From positions 1-16,565 of the forward strand of contig QEUW01000167.1 in assembly GCA_003577005.1 (NCBI GenBank): a stretch of 16,565 nucleotides of DNA, written 5' to 3'. The notes beneath the pieces were generated by a model that was not told the origin of the DNA, ran no database searches, and was given only the letters and a program-made list of their open reading frames with translations. This stretch comes from Chloroflexota bacterium (GTDB lineage: Bacteria; Chloroflexota; Anaerolineae; Caldilineales; Caldilineaceae). Both the position numbers and the translations under genes were made by a program. Positions 1-7,066 of this stretch are shown here, piece by piece (the stretch's first letter is position 1; every line of letters begins with the position of its first letter).

Positions 1-594
1 GATGTCCAGGCCAGAGTCCGACTCGTCGAGAATGGCAAACTTGGGTTCGAGCATCGCCATCTGCAAGACCTCGGTGCGCTTCTTTTCGCCGCCCGAAAAA
101 CCATCGTTCAAATAGCGGCGAGCAAAGCTGGGGTCGACGTTGTACTCCTTCATCTTTTCATTGAGCTCCCGACGGAACTCGCGCATGGGCATCAAGTTGC
201 TGCCGATCACACCAGTGTGACCATTGCTGCTGCCGTTGCTGCCGGCAGCAGCCTGGGCCGTATAGCCGCGCACATTTGAGACGGCGGTGCGCAGAAAGTT
301 CGCCACACTGACGCCGGGAACGGCAACCGGATACTGAAAAGCCAGAAAAAGACCTGCCTTGGTCCGTTCGTCGGCCTCCATCTCCAAAATGCTTTCACCA
401 TCCAACAGGATGTCGCCCTCGGTCACCTCGTAGTGGGGATGGCCGGCGATGACATAGGCCAGGGTCGATTTGCCCGAACCATTTGGCCCCATCAGCGCGT
501 GGATCTCACCGCTTTTGAGGGTGAGGTTGACACCCTTCAAAATCTCGTTGTCTTCCACCCGTGCGTGCAGATTGCGAATTTCCAAAACGCTCAT
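1..594 (-). CDS. sufC: SufC, Fe-S cluster assembly ATPase (3' end off the window)
   Basis: This is the ATPase subunit of the SUF scaffold, which works in the cytoplasm with SufB and SufD to assemble Fe-S clusters. The first 198 residues are visible and the C-terminus is cut by the window edge; the family is usually about 250 residues, so the switch-histidine region is missing from view. The Walker A motif GPNGSGKST lies at residues 36-44, the Q-loop is in LAFQYPV, the signature is FSGGEKKR, and the Walker B/D-loop reads [12 protein letters not shown], where SufC proteins normally have DETDSGLD. The ATG at 594 is preceded by AGGAG at good spacing. A Gly/Ser/Asn-rich stretch ([12 protein letters not shown]) sits between the Q-loop and the signature and looks like an insertion. 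It lies 149 nt downstream of the SufR-type regulator on the same strand, so the two are probably cotranscribed. Identification is firm. Confidence 0.95.
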   Translation of the reverse strand, partial: MSVLEIRNLHARVEDNEILKGVNLTLKSGEIHALMGPNGSGKSTLAYVIAGHPHYEVTEGDILLDGESILEMEADERTKAGLFLAFQYPVAVPGVSVANFLRTAVSNVRGYTAQAAAGSNGSSNGHTGVIGSNLMPMREFRRELNEKMKEYNVDPSFARRYLNDGFSGGEKKRTEVLQMAMLEPKFAILDESDSGLDI

Positions 595-627
595 TTTTGC
601 CAACTCCTATTTAACGATTTGCTCTCG

Positions 628-645
628 CTTTTACTAAACTTTTAC
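628..645. repeat. Direct repeat of a 7-mer at an 11-bp period upstream of sufC
   Basis: On the plus strand CTTTTAC occurs at 628-634 and again at 639-645, separated by TAAA. The 11-bp period is about one helical turn, so a protein could contact both copies on one DNA face. The repeat starts 34 nt upstream of the sufC start codon in an AT-rich stretch. No convincing sigma-70 promoter pair was found next to it. A regulatory role is only a guess. Confidence 0.3.
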
Positions 646-682
646 GAATTAGAATGCATGACGCGTAATGAGTGAGGAATGA

Positions 683-694
683 TGCAACGTTGAC
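683..694. promoter_or_regulatory. Possible SufR operator in the sufR-sufC spacer
   Basis: The spacer contains TGCAACGTTGAC, centred on the 8-bp palindrome CAACGTTG (685-692). A related 12-mer, GGCAATATTGTC, overlaps the -35 element of the sufR promoter (1483-1494). They share the pattern GCAANNTTGNC. Cyanobacterial SufR binds an inverted repeat with CAAC and GTTG half-sites, but with a 6-nt spacer, so this would be a variant site. Two copies in one window are weak evidence. Confidence 0.3.
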
Positions 695-743
695 CCCACT
701 CGTTTGCCACGAAAAAGAAAGCGCCACCGGCCTCAATCATGTA

Positions 744-1391
744 TCACGCATCACCCTTTGCCGACACTACAAACGAACAACTCCCATGCCCGTCCATGAT
801 ACAGGCGCTCAGGTTGACATCGGAGCCGAGCAACTGGCGCATCATGCCCTCGTCCATCTCGCAGATCTCGCGATGTTCCTGCGCCAATTCGTGATAGGGG
901 CAGTTATACGTTTTCAGGATGATTGTATTCTCATCGGCCGCCGCCACATCGGTCAACACCCCTTGCTGGTCGAGCACATCGGCCAGCTCCTCGACCCGCT
1001 CCTGGAGCAGGGTGGAACGCACCGAGCGTGCATAGCGGTTGGCCAGCCGGTGGCCCACGCGTTCGAGCAAGAGGGTGGTCTTCTCTTTGCCTTCCAGGGC
1101 AAAGACCTCTTGCAGCAAGGTGAGCGCCAGGTCATCACAGTGACAGGCATACAGTTCACGCGCCCGATCAGTCACCGTATAGACGTGATGGGGTCGGCCA
1201 ACACCGTCATGCACAGCGCGGCGTTCGATATAGCCTTCAGCCTGGAGGGTGGTCAGATGCTGGCGCACCGCCGTCGTCGTTACGCCGAGGTGCTGCTCCA
1301 GCTCGCGGATGGCGGCCGGGCCGTTCCGCTGCAAGTATTCGACAATCTGCCAGGTGGCCGACTCTTTTTTCTGGTGCGCACCGCTTGTCAT
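744..1391 (-). CDS. sufR: SufR-type Fe-S-sensing transcriptional regulator
   Basis: This is a 215-residue winged-helix regulator of the DeoR/ArsR-like type found beside suf operons, where SufR senses Fe-S status through a bound cluster and represses suf genes. The N-terminal third is the DNA-binding domain (helix-turn-helix around GVTTTAVRQHLTTLQAEGYI, then a wing with GRPHHVYTVT). The C-terminal part has four cysteines, C164, C177, C197 and C205, spaced X12, X19 and X7. Cyanobacterial SufR as I recall it has X12, X13 and X14, so the third cysteine is displaced here. I chose ATG 1391 because GAGGA lies at good spacing before it; the upstream in-frame ATGs at 1421 and 1496 have no ribosome binding site and the longer reading covers the promoter. 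The gene directly precedes sufC on the same strand, which supports the assignment. Confidence 0.85.
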   Translation of the reverse strand: MTSGAHQKKESATWQIVEYLQRNGPAAIRELEQHLGVTTTAVRQHLTTLQAEGYIERRAVHDGVGRPHHVYTVTDRARELYACHCDDLALTLLQEVFALEGKEKTTLLLERVGHRLANRYARSVRSTLLQERVEELADVLDQQGVLTDVAAADENTIILKTYNCPYHELAQEHREICEMDEGMMRQLLGSDVNLSACIMDGHGSCSFVVSAKGDA

Positions 1392-1432
1392 TGCTATCCT
1401 CGCCTGGGCTATTCTCATCCGGTTCCAGCGGC

Positions 1433-1449
1433 GTGCGTCGCAAACGCAC
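1433..1449. repeat. Short hairpin in the sufR leader
   Basis: GTGCGT and ACGCAC form a perfect 6-bp stem with a 5-nt loop, about 40 nt upstream of the sufR start codon and inside the transcript predicted from the promoter at 1468-1496. It could affect translation or be incidental. Confidence 0.3.
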
Positions 1450-1467
1450 CCGCCACTCATTCTCATA

Positions 1468-1496
1468 ACGATACCATGCCGCGGCAATATTGTCAA
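1468..1496 (-). promoter_or_regulatory. sigma-70-type promoter of sufR(-sufC)
   Basis: On the minus strand TTGACA (1491-1496) is followed after 17 bp by TATCGT (1468-1473). This is a perfect -35 and a 4/6 -10 at ideal spacing, about 75 nt upstream of the sufR ATG. The palindrome CAATATTG (1485-1492) overlaps the -35 and would be well placed for autorepression. An AT-rich tract (about 1497-1530) lies just upstream and could act as an UP element. Confidence 0.7.
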
Positions 1497-1595
1497 ATAT
1501 TTCTGTTTTAATTATTTTAACTGTTTTTATGGGAAATAACAACAGGGGCGCCAACAATGTGTTCCAACCTGGAGCATCAGAGTGCGGTTCGGCGC

Positions 1596-1628
1596 GCTCG
1601 CTCTCACCGCTCGCCAGCGAGAGCAAGC
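1596..1628. terminator. Imperfect hairpin downstream of the MFS gene
   Basis: Arms at 1596-1607 and 1617-1628 can pair over 12 bp with two mismatches and a 9-nt loop. The structure lies about 50 nt downstream of the MFS stop codon and upstream of the sufR promoter. No T-run follows it on the minus strand, so it is at best a weak or Rho-assisted terminator. Confidence 0.3.
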
Positions 1629-1679
1629 GACGTTGCTATGTTACATTTGTGAAATGAGGAATAACGTGCGACAGTCTTC

Positions 1680-2873
1680 TCAGTCTGCCCCTGCCGCTGC
1701 AGGTTTGGGGGCAGAGCGGGGACTGGTGCGGGTGGACGGCAAGAAGATGGCGCAGAATGCCGCCGCCACCGGCAAAAAGGCAACGCCAGCCAGCACAGCG
1801 GCCAGGCCAACATGATCGGCAACCAGGGCGGCGAGCCAGGTGCCGACCGCACCACTGGCAAACATAAAGCCGAGCACCAACCCACCGACCAACCCTTTGC
1901 GGGTCGGCAAAAGCTGTTGCGCCATCACCAGGATGATGCTATGGGGCACGTTCAACAGCGCACCGGCCATGCCAGCCGAAAGAAAGAAGAGCCAGCCCTC
2001 CGTGTTGAGCAACGCCACAGAAAAGGGCGCACTCAAACTGGTGGAAACAAAGATCACCATTCGCCGATTATAGCGGTCGCCCAACATCCCGCCCGCCAGG
2101 GTGCCCAACGCGCTGGCAAAGGCAAAAACGCCCAGCATCTGCCCATAGACGCTCGGCGCAATCCCCTGGTCGTCGTAGAGCTTGGGTAACAGTGTCACAA
2201 AACTCTGCCAGGTCGTCGCCCGCAACGCAATGAGGAGGACAAAGAGCGTCACCATAATGGCGGCGGCCTGGCGCCGGGCTGTGCCGCCCGCCTCCGTGGG
2301 CGCCGGCGCGGGGATCGCCTCTTCAACAATCGGGTGCCGCATCCAGGCGAACATGAGCACAATCACCGGCAGCGTCGCCACCGCCGCATAGGTCATCCCC
2401 ATCAGCCCAATCCGTTCGAGGTAGAAACCGGCCACAATCGGGCCAAGCGCCAGCCCTGCCTGGCCAAACAAGAAAAAGACCGACATGGCCGTCGCGGGGT
2501 TGCGAGCGCCACCCGCCGCGTTGGCGTTGACCATTCCCGCCGCATGTAGCGCACCGCTCCCCCAAGCACCGATGGTAAGACAGAGCAAGAAGGTTGGGTA
2601 GGTGGGCATGGCCACCGCAACGGCGAAAAAGGTGGCGGTCCACAGCACACCGATACCGGCCAACCACCGCCCTCGCCAACGGTCGGCCAGCGCGCCAAAG
2701 ACGGGCTGGGTAAACGCAGCGAAAATGGTGTAGACCATGGCGCCAAAGCCGATCTGGCTCACGCTGAGGTCAAACCGGCCGGACAAATAGACCAGGATCA
2801 TGGCGACCGACGAGTTGAGCACATCGATAGCAAAGTGACCCAAGGATGCGGCTGATAGACGTTTGACATCCAT
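1680..2873 (-). CDS. MFS transporter, fosmidomycin-resistance (Fsr)-like
   Basis: This encodes a 397-residue integral membrane transporter of the major facilitator superfamily with about twelve hydrophobic segments in two halves. The N-terminus (HFAIDVLNSS, then LSVSQIGF and FTQPVFGALADR) resembles the Fsr branch of the superfamily, which includes fosmidomycin exporters. The MFS loop motif appears twice, as GALADRWRGRW at about residues 60-70 and GGMLGDRYNRR at about 261-271, as expected from the internal duplication. I placed the start at ATG 2873, preceded by GGGGGGAG, rather than at the far upstream 3152, which would run through the promoter and into the toxin gene. It has its own promoter-like -10 upstream. 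The neighbours (toxin-antitoxin, sufR) give no substrate clue. The MFS assignment is firm and the substrate is unknown. Confidence 0.88.
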   Translation of the reverse strand: MDVKRLSAASLGHFAIDVLNSSVAMILVYLSGRFDLSVSQIGFGAMVYTIFAAFTQPVFGALADRWRGRWLAGIGVLWTATFFAVAVAMPTYPTFLLCLTIGAWGSGALHAAGMVNANAAGGARNPATAMSVFFLFGQAGLALGPIVAGFYLERIGLMGMTYAAVATLPVIVLMFAWMRHPIVEEAIPAPAPTEAGGTARRQAAAIMVTLFVLLIALRATTWQSFVTLLPKLYDDQGIAPSVYGQMLGVFAFASALGTLAGGMLGDRYNRRMVIFVSTSLSAPFSVALLNTEGWLFFLSAGMAGALLNVPHSIILVMAQQLLPTRKGLVGGLVLGFMFASGAVGTWLAALVADHVGLAAVLAGVAFLPVAAAFCAIFLPSTRTSPRSAPKPAAAGAD

Positions 2874-2906
2874 GATGATAGACTCCCCCCGTTTGCATGA
2901 CGATCC

Positions 2907-2919
2907 TGTTATTATAACA
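2907..2919. promoter_or_regulatory. -10 element and overlapping palindrome upstream of the MFS gene
   Basis: On the minus strand TATAAT (2911-2916) lies 37 nt upstream of the MFS start codon. It is embedded in a perfect 13-bp palindrome, TGTTAT-A-ATAACA (2907-2919). No good -35 hexamer lies 16-18 bp upstream, so the promoter may need an activator, and the palindrome may be a repressor site over the -10. Both are inferences. Confidence 0.45.
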
Positions 2920-3016
2920 TAAACGGTAGGGATTACTGAGCTAAATTGTGAATCTTCATCAACCACCTTCAGCCAGGTCGGTGACAACGCTTGCTTGCAC
3001 CCGTGAGACTTTCTGG

Positions 3017-3451
3017 CTATCCGACAAAACGTACCCAAGGTCTGTTTACCGCGTTCGCCAGCTGGCTGTCGACGGTCCACAGTTGACAGCCCATCTGCTC
3101 CGCCAGCGCCAGGTAGAAGCTGTCGTAGGCGGCGGCGCGTTGTAGACGGCACGTCCAGTCGAAGGCCAGCAAGGCGAGAGTGGCGGTGGGTTGAACCAAC
3201 TCAACTCTCAGCTCAAGGCTTAGTTGCAGTGCTGACCGCGCCTCCGCTACTGTCAACTGTTTGAAATGGACAGCCTTGGTGAAGATCGACGCCAATTCGT
3301 AGCGCCATAGCGTTGGCGCATACAGGCTGACCCTGTTTCGATAGGCTGTATCCAGCTGATCGATCAGATTCTCTTGTTGGTGGTGCGGCGCCACGAGACG
3401 AAAGCCGATGCCAGCATCGATGACCACTGCGTTAGTGGATAAAGAGCTCAT
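3017..3451 (-). CDS. vapC: PIN-domain ribonuclease toxin (VapC-like)
   Basis: This encodes a 144-residue PIN-domain protein, expected to be an RNA-cleaving toxin held inactive by the antitoxin encoded just upstream. The four acidic residues of the PIN active site can be placed at D12 (VVIDAG), E52 (RYELASIF), D110 (AAYDSFYLALAE) and D128 (WTVDSQLA), in the usual order and spacing, and the length is typical of the family. I chose ATG 3451, with GAGGGG seven bases before it, over a GTG at 3457 in the same frame that has no spaced ribosome binding site. The first 20 nt overlap the end of the antitoxin gene, indicating translational coupling. Its RNA target cannot be told from sequence. All key residues are present, so it appears intact. 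Confidence 0.88.
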   Translation of the reverse strand: MSSLSTNAVVIDAGIGFRLVAPHHQQENLIDQLDTAYRNRVSLYAPTLWRYELASIFTKAVHFKQLTVAEARSALQLSLELRVELVQPTATLALLAFDWTCRLQRAAAYDSFYLALAEQMGCQLWTVDSQLANAVNRPWVRFVG

Positions 3452-3761
3452 CCCCACGCCCCTCTAGTTCCTCTTTGGCAGCGAGTTCGATCTGCTCCAC
3501 ATCAATCGGTTGCCCATCGCGCCGTTGTAAAATTTTATCACCGAGTTGCCTGGCGCGTAGTAGCCATTGTTGCCAATGTTGCAAATCTTCTGTGGCCTCA
3601 TCATGAGTGCGCAACTGTTCATAATCCTCAACGCTGACGAGCGCGGCTTTGGGCTTGCCGCGTGAGGTGAGCACGATGCGCTCACCTCCAAACGCAACGC
3701 GATTGACCAATTCTGAAATGTCACGCTTTACCTGGCCGATGCTAATGGTGGCGTCTGTCAT
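3432..3761 (-). CDS. Phd/YefM-family antitoxin
   Basis: This 109-residue protein has the N-terminal Phd/YefM DNA-binding fold, visible in ISIGQVKRDISELVNRV followed by GERIVLTSRGKPKAALVS and the VEDYEQLR helix at about residues 40-50. The C-terminal half is charged (EDLQHWQQWLLRARQ, AAKEELEGRGDELFI) and is expected to wrap around and neutralise the PIN toxin, which starts inside its 3' end. The ATG at 3761 has AGGAG at good spacing. The gene is headed by a strong promoter with an inverted repeat, as expected for an autoregulated toxin-antitoxin operon. The pairing of a Phd-type antitoxin with a PIN toxin is common. Confidence 0.88.
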   Translation of the reverse strand: MTDATISIGQVKRDISELVNRVAFGGERIVLTSRGKPKAALVSVEDYEQLRTHDEATEDLQHWQQWLLRARQLGDKILQRRDGQPIDVEQIELAAKEELEGRGDELFIH

Positions 3762-3776
3762 GGTAGCTTCTCCTAG

Positions 3777-3825
3777 CTTGCACTATCCTGATAAAGAGTA
3801 TAGTGCAAGAAGAATGCTCTGTCAA
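3777..3825 (-). promoter_or_regulatory. Toxin-antitoxin promoter with overlapping operator
   Basis: On the minus strand TTGACA (3820-3825) and TATACT (3797-3802) are separated by 17 bp, a near-consensus sigma-70 promoter. A perfect 10-bp inverted repeat, CTTGCACTAT/ATAGTGCAAG, occupies 3777-3786 and 3800-3809 with a 13-bp spacer. One arm covers most of the -10 and the other lies just upstream of the antitoxin ribosome binding site. Binding by the antitoxin or the toxin-antitoxin complex would block transcription, the usual autoregulation of such operons. Confidence 0.75.
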
Positions 3826-3859
3826 TCTATCTGCCCGGCTGTAGAAGCTGCCAGCAGAT

Positions 3860-6040
3860 TCAAAGCGCCAGCGTGTAAGCCTCTTGCCCAATTGAAAGGG
3901 TCGAAGTCGTTCCGTCGTCAAAGACTACTTTGAGCGGACGGCTACCCCCCGCCAGACCAGAGATGTGGCAGACATCCCCTTCCAGGCGAGCCGCCACACC
4001 GCTGATGCCAAAGGCGTGTCCGCGGCGACGGTCGATGTAGAGATCGCCAAAGTGGTCCCAGATGCGATTGTGTGCCTCAGCCGCCGCGCCGTTGCCCCAA
4101 TCGTAGATGGTAAACTCGCCGATGCCGCCCCCTACGGGCGTGGTGTAGCCGGTGTGCCCATAGTTCTCCATAGTAAAGCCGTAATCTTCCGGGCCAAAGA
4201 AGGGCCAGACCTTCTCCCAGAGCGTCTTAGCCGCCGGATTCTCAGGGCAGTACATCATGACAAAGGCCGATTTGAGGGCGGCGATGCCCCGTTCAAACAG
4301 GGCCGGTTCACCTATCTCCCGGTAGTAGTCTAGAAAAAGCTCGGCAAAGAGACACTGGCGCGAATCATTCCATTCGCCGTCGAAATTCATGACGCCAAAG
4401 CCACCCAACGCCGGGATATAGAGAAAGGGCGGCTGCCAGCTTTGTTGGGTCATCGAGAGTTCGTCCAGCGTGCGGCGGCCCCAGCGGAGATAGCGCTCGT
4501 CACCGGTGACGCGATAAGACGCCAGCAGCGCCTCCGCCGTCCAGAACATGGAGAAGTTGCACTGTTTGTAGAGCCCGTTGCGCGGGATGCGCCTGCCGTA
4601 GAATTCTTCTTTGCCAAACCCGCAGCAAGACCAGTAGGTTTCGAAATCCTCCCAGCGGCCATTGGGGACAATCTCAACCAGCACGGCGTCCATCGCTTTG
4701 AGCGCCGCAGTTTGATAACGTTGGTCGCCAGTGAGCTCGGCTAGCTTTAACAGGAAGGTGACGCTCATGCTCGTCTCCGGCGACTGGCGCAACACCTCGG
4801 CAGGCTCCAGCGTTTCAGGGTGCAACCAGGCGGGAAAAAAGCCGTCACCCTCCTGGAGGGTCAACAGTTTTTCGGCATAGGTGCGGCTGTAGGCGAGCAG
4901 ACGCTCGTCCGCCTCCAGTTCCTCGTACCAGCGCAGCATGAGCAGCGCCGTCCAACTGGCATCAAGGATGTGATACCAGGCATCGGTGATGCCACGTTCG
5001 CGCGGCGTGCGGTTGGAGTTGGTCCAGTAGCCGGTCTCCCAACCCAACGAGCGGTTGTAGCTCTTGCCGTCGATCTCGACCTTTGTCATCTGCGTCCGGT
5101 AGACGCTGGGGAAGATGCCATCGCGCAGGGGCGCAGCCAGGGCAAATTCTTTGGTCAAGTTGGCTCTGGCGAGCAGATCTGCGTTATCGGTGCGGCGGGC
5201 GTAGCGATAGAGGCCAGATGCGCCGCGCAACGACGAAAACCAGGCCTGGTTCCAAATCGAAAGAAACTCGCGCAGATTGACCTCACCCGGATAGTTGGGC
5301 GATTCGGTGACATTGACGATAAAGGCGGGCGCGCCCACCGTCCGGCCATCGATTTCGAACTGTTGCCAGACCGCATCCTGCCAGGTGTTGAAGGCCCACC
5401 GGTAAACGTGTTCCACATAGCGATCCAGCGGTGCGGTCTGCGGCTCGCCCCTGTTGAAGAGTGGGCGCCCGTAACGCTCCCACAGAAATTGGGTCACACG
5501 CCGCCAGGGGTTGACCGGTTGTTCCGGCTCCGTATAGTCACAGTAGAAGAAGCCAAGCTGGACTATACCCGGCCCCAAGACCATGCCGCCGCTCTTCTGA
5601 TAGCGCACATGTTCGGGGATGGTGGTGCGGCTCAGCCCCAGCCAGAGTTTGCGCGCGGGGGCGTCCAGGTCGAGAAACCAGGGAGTCTCTGGATTGGCGC
5701 CGCAGATGTCCAGGTCGGGGACGACCACCAGGATTTTTGCGCCCCCGGCTGCGATCAGGGCTGGTGAGCGAAAGACATGTTGGGCGATACAGTCGCCCTC
5801 CGCCGGGGCCAGGTGGGGAGCCCACCAGAAGTCCGGTTCAAATTGCAACTGAAACTGGATGGAGAGTTCATCCTGCTGGAGCGGTTGGTCGAGTTGCCAG
5901 GTCATGCGCACACGCCGCCAGCCGTCCCCGGCGTCCTCATCCGTCACGTCGGGAGGGTGGCCGGCTAGTCGGGGAGTCCCATAGTCCATCCATGGGACGA
6001 AGACTGCGCTATTGGTGCGTCCAGTTTGCACGGAATCCAT
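3860..6040 (-). CDS. Cytoplasmic alpha/alpha-toroid glycosidase-like protein, family not assigned
   Basis: This encodes a 726-residue protein with no signal peptide. The first ~210 residues look beta-rich (for example RVRMTWQLDQPLQQDELSI and alternating strands). The rest is made of helical hairpins rich in Trp, Tyr and Phe, with recurring helix pairs such as SVTFLLKLAELTGDQRYQTA and NFSMFWTAEALLASYRVTGDERYL, the pattern of six-hairpin glycosidases. A conspicuous WSCCGFGKEEFYG segment lies near residue 470. I could not match it to a numbered glycoside hydrolase family or name catalytic residues; a polysaccharide lyase of similar fold is an alternative. It is the last gene after a sugar-binding protein and two permeases, so it most likely processes the imported oligosaccharide in the cytoplasm. 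ATG 6040 has AGGA before it; the in-frame ATG at 6082 falls in the fold-back repeat. Confidence 0.7.
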   Translation of the reverse strand: MDSVQTGRTNSAVFVPWMDYGTPRLAGHPPDVTDEDAGDGWRRVRMTWQLDQPLQQDELSIQFQLQFEPDFWWAPHLAPAEGDCIAQHVFRSPALIAAGGAKILVVVPDLDICGANPETPWFLDLDAPARKLWLGLSRTTIPEHVRYQKSGGMVLGPGIVQLGFFYCDYTEPEQPVNPWRRVTQFLWERYGRPLFNRGEPQTAPLDRYVEHVYRWAFNTWQDAVWQQFEIDGRTVGAPAFIVNVTESPNYPGEVNLREFLSIWNQAWFSSLRGASGLYRYARRTDNADLLARANLTKEFALAAPLRDGIFPSVYRTQMTKVEIDGKSYNRSLGWETGYWTNSNRTPRERGITDAWYHILDASWTALLMLRWYEELEADERLLAYSRTYAEKLLTLQEGDGFFPAWLHPETLEPAEVLRQSPETSMSVTFLLKLAELTGDQRYQTAALKAMDAVLVEIVPNGRWEDFETYWSCCGFGKEEFYGRRIPRNGLYKQCNFSMFWTAEALLASYRVTGDERYLRWGRRTLDELSMTQQSWQPPFLYIPALGGFGVMNFDGEWNDSRQCLFAELFLDYYREIGEPALFERGIAALKSAFVMMYCPENPAAKTLWEKVWPFFGPEDYGFTMENYGHTGYTTPVGGGIGEFTIYDWGNGAAAEAHNRIWDHFGDLYIDRRRGHAFGISGVAARLEGDVCHISGLAGGSRPLKVVFDDGTTSTLSIGQEAYTLAL

Positions 6041-6064
6041 CGCTTTGTCCTTTGGTTCTGGAAA

Positions 6065-6129
6065 TAGAACACAGATGGACACAGATAGACACAGAAAAAT
6101 CCAGCAAATCTGTGTCCATCTGTGTTCTA
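6065..6129. repeat. 22-bp perfect inverted repeat made of a 10-bp tandem word
   Basis: Arms at 6065-6086 and 6108-6129 are perfectly complementary over 22 bp, with a 21-nt loop. The left side is also a period-10 tandem: ACAGATGGAC (6071), ACAGATAGAC (6081), ACAGA (6091). It sits between the second permease and the glycosidase-like gene, ending 25 nt before the latter's start codon. A transcript through it would form a very stable hairpin. It may be a dispersed genomic repeat, an attenuator or a messenger-processing site. Confidence 0.85.
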
Positions 6130-6190
6130 CATGTTGTTTGTGTTTACTCTACATTGAGATCGTGATTGGGATAGTGCTGACTCTGTCCAC

Positions 6191-7057
6191 TCACCCTTGC
6201 AGACCAGCGAAGGTGATGCCCTCGACAAATTGTTTCTGGGCCAAAAAGAAGACGATGAGACAGGGCAGCAGCACGACGACGGATGCGGCCATCAGGTAGG
6301 CCCATTGCGTGCTGTAGACGCCGCGGAAGGTGGCCAGCCCCAGCGTGAGGGTAAATTTGGCTTCGTCATTGAGATAGATGAGCGGAAAGAGGAAATCGTT
6401 CCAGTTGCCGATAAAGGCAAAGATCGCCACCGCGGCCAGCGCCGGCTTGGTGAGCGGCAGCAAGATTCGCCACCAGATGCCGATATAGCTGCACCCATCG
6501 ATCTTGGCGGCGTCGTCCAACTCAGTGGGGATGGTCATAAAGAACTGGCGCAGCAGAAAGATAAAAAAGGCATTGCCAAAAAAGGCCGGCACGATCAGCG
6601 GCAAAAAGGTGTTGAGCCAGCCCAGATCGCGAAAGAGGATGAACAGTGGGATCATCGTCACCTGTGCCGGCAACATCATCGTGGCGAGCAGCAAGACAAA
6701 CAGCAGGTCGCGGCCCGGAAAGCGAAAACGGGCAAAGCCATAGACTACCCAGGTGCAAGAGAGTAGCGTACCGACCATGCTCAGCCCGGTGATCAAGACG
6801 GTGTTGTAGAGCAGGCGCGAGAACTTCATCAGCGCCAATGCCTCTGGGTAGTTGGACCAGAGGACCGGATTCGGGATCCAAACCGGCGGGTAGGTCCAGA
6901 TATCGGCCTCAACCTTGAGCGAAGCTGAGAGCATCCAGATAAAAGGCAGGGCAAAGAGAACGCCCAATGCCGTCAAAAGTAGATAGGCCAGACCATTGCT
7001 CAGGGTCGTGCGCACCCGGCGACGCTCCCACAGGTTGGCGGTGGCGGTTGCTTGCAT
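6191..7057 (-). CDS. ABC sugar transporter permease, CUT1/MalG-like
   Basis: This 288-residue inner-membrane protein has about six hydrophobic segments and is one of the two permease subunits of a carbohydrate importer. The cytoplasmic EAA loop, which docks onto the transport ATPase, is seen at about residues 179-201 (ELDDAAKIDGCS followed by WWRILLPLTKPAL). The N-terminal pattern LPFIWMLSASLK and the C-terminal WNDFLFPLIYL are typical of the MalG/UgpE type. Its ribosome binding site AGGAG overlaps the stop codon of the preceding permease, and only 9 nt separate the genes, so the two permeases are translated together. The operon has no ATPase gene. The substrate is not evident from sequence. 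Confidence 0.93.
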   Translation of the reverse strand: MQATATANLWERRRVRTTLSNGLAYLLLTALGVLFALPFIWMLSASLKVEADIWTYPPVWIPNPVLWSNYPEALALMKFSRLLYNTVLITGLSMVGTLLSCTWVVYGFARFRFPGRDLLFVLLLATMMLPAQVTMIPLFILFRDLGWLNTFLPLIVPAFFGNAFFIFLLRQFFMTIPTELDDAAKIDGCSYIGIWWRILLPLTKPALAAVAIFAFIGNWNDFLFPLIYLNDEAKFTLTLGLATFRGVYSTQWAYLMAASVVVLLPCLIVFFLAQKQFVEGITFAGLQG

Positions 7058-7066
7058 CCGTTTCTC

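Noticed and set aside
672..1511. 279-residue open frame on the plus strand opposite sufR
   Set aside because: It is the antisense shadow of the SufR gene; no ribosome binding site or recognisable domain, while the minus-strand product is a clear regulator.
2874..3152. N-terminal extension of the MFS protein to 3152
   Set aside because: It would overlap the toxin gene and run through the -10 element; ATG 2873 has a strong ribosome binding site and fits the family length.
4820..5767. 315-residue plus-strand frame
   Set aside because: Lies opposite the glycosidase-like gene in GC-rich DNA; composition is typical of an antisense frame.
6065..6129. Repeat read as a CRISPR fragment
   Set aside because: Only one fold-back unit, no regular spacers and no cas genes.
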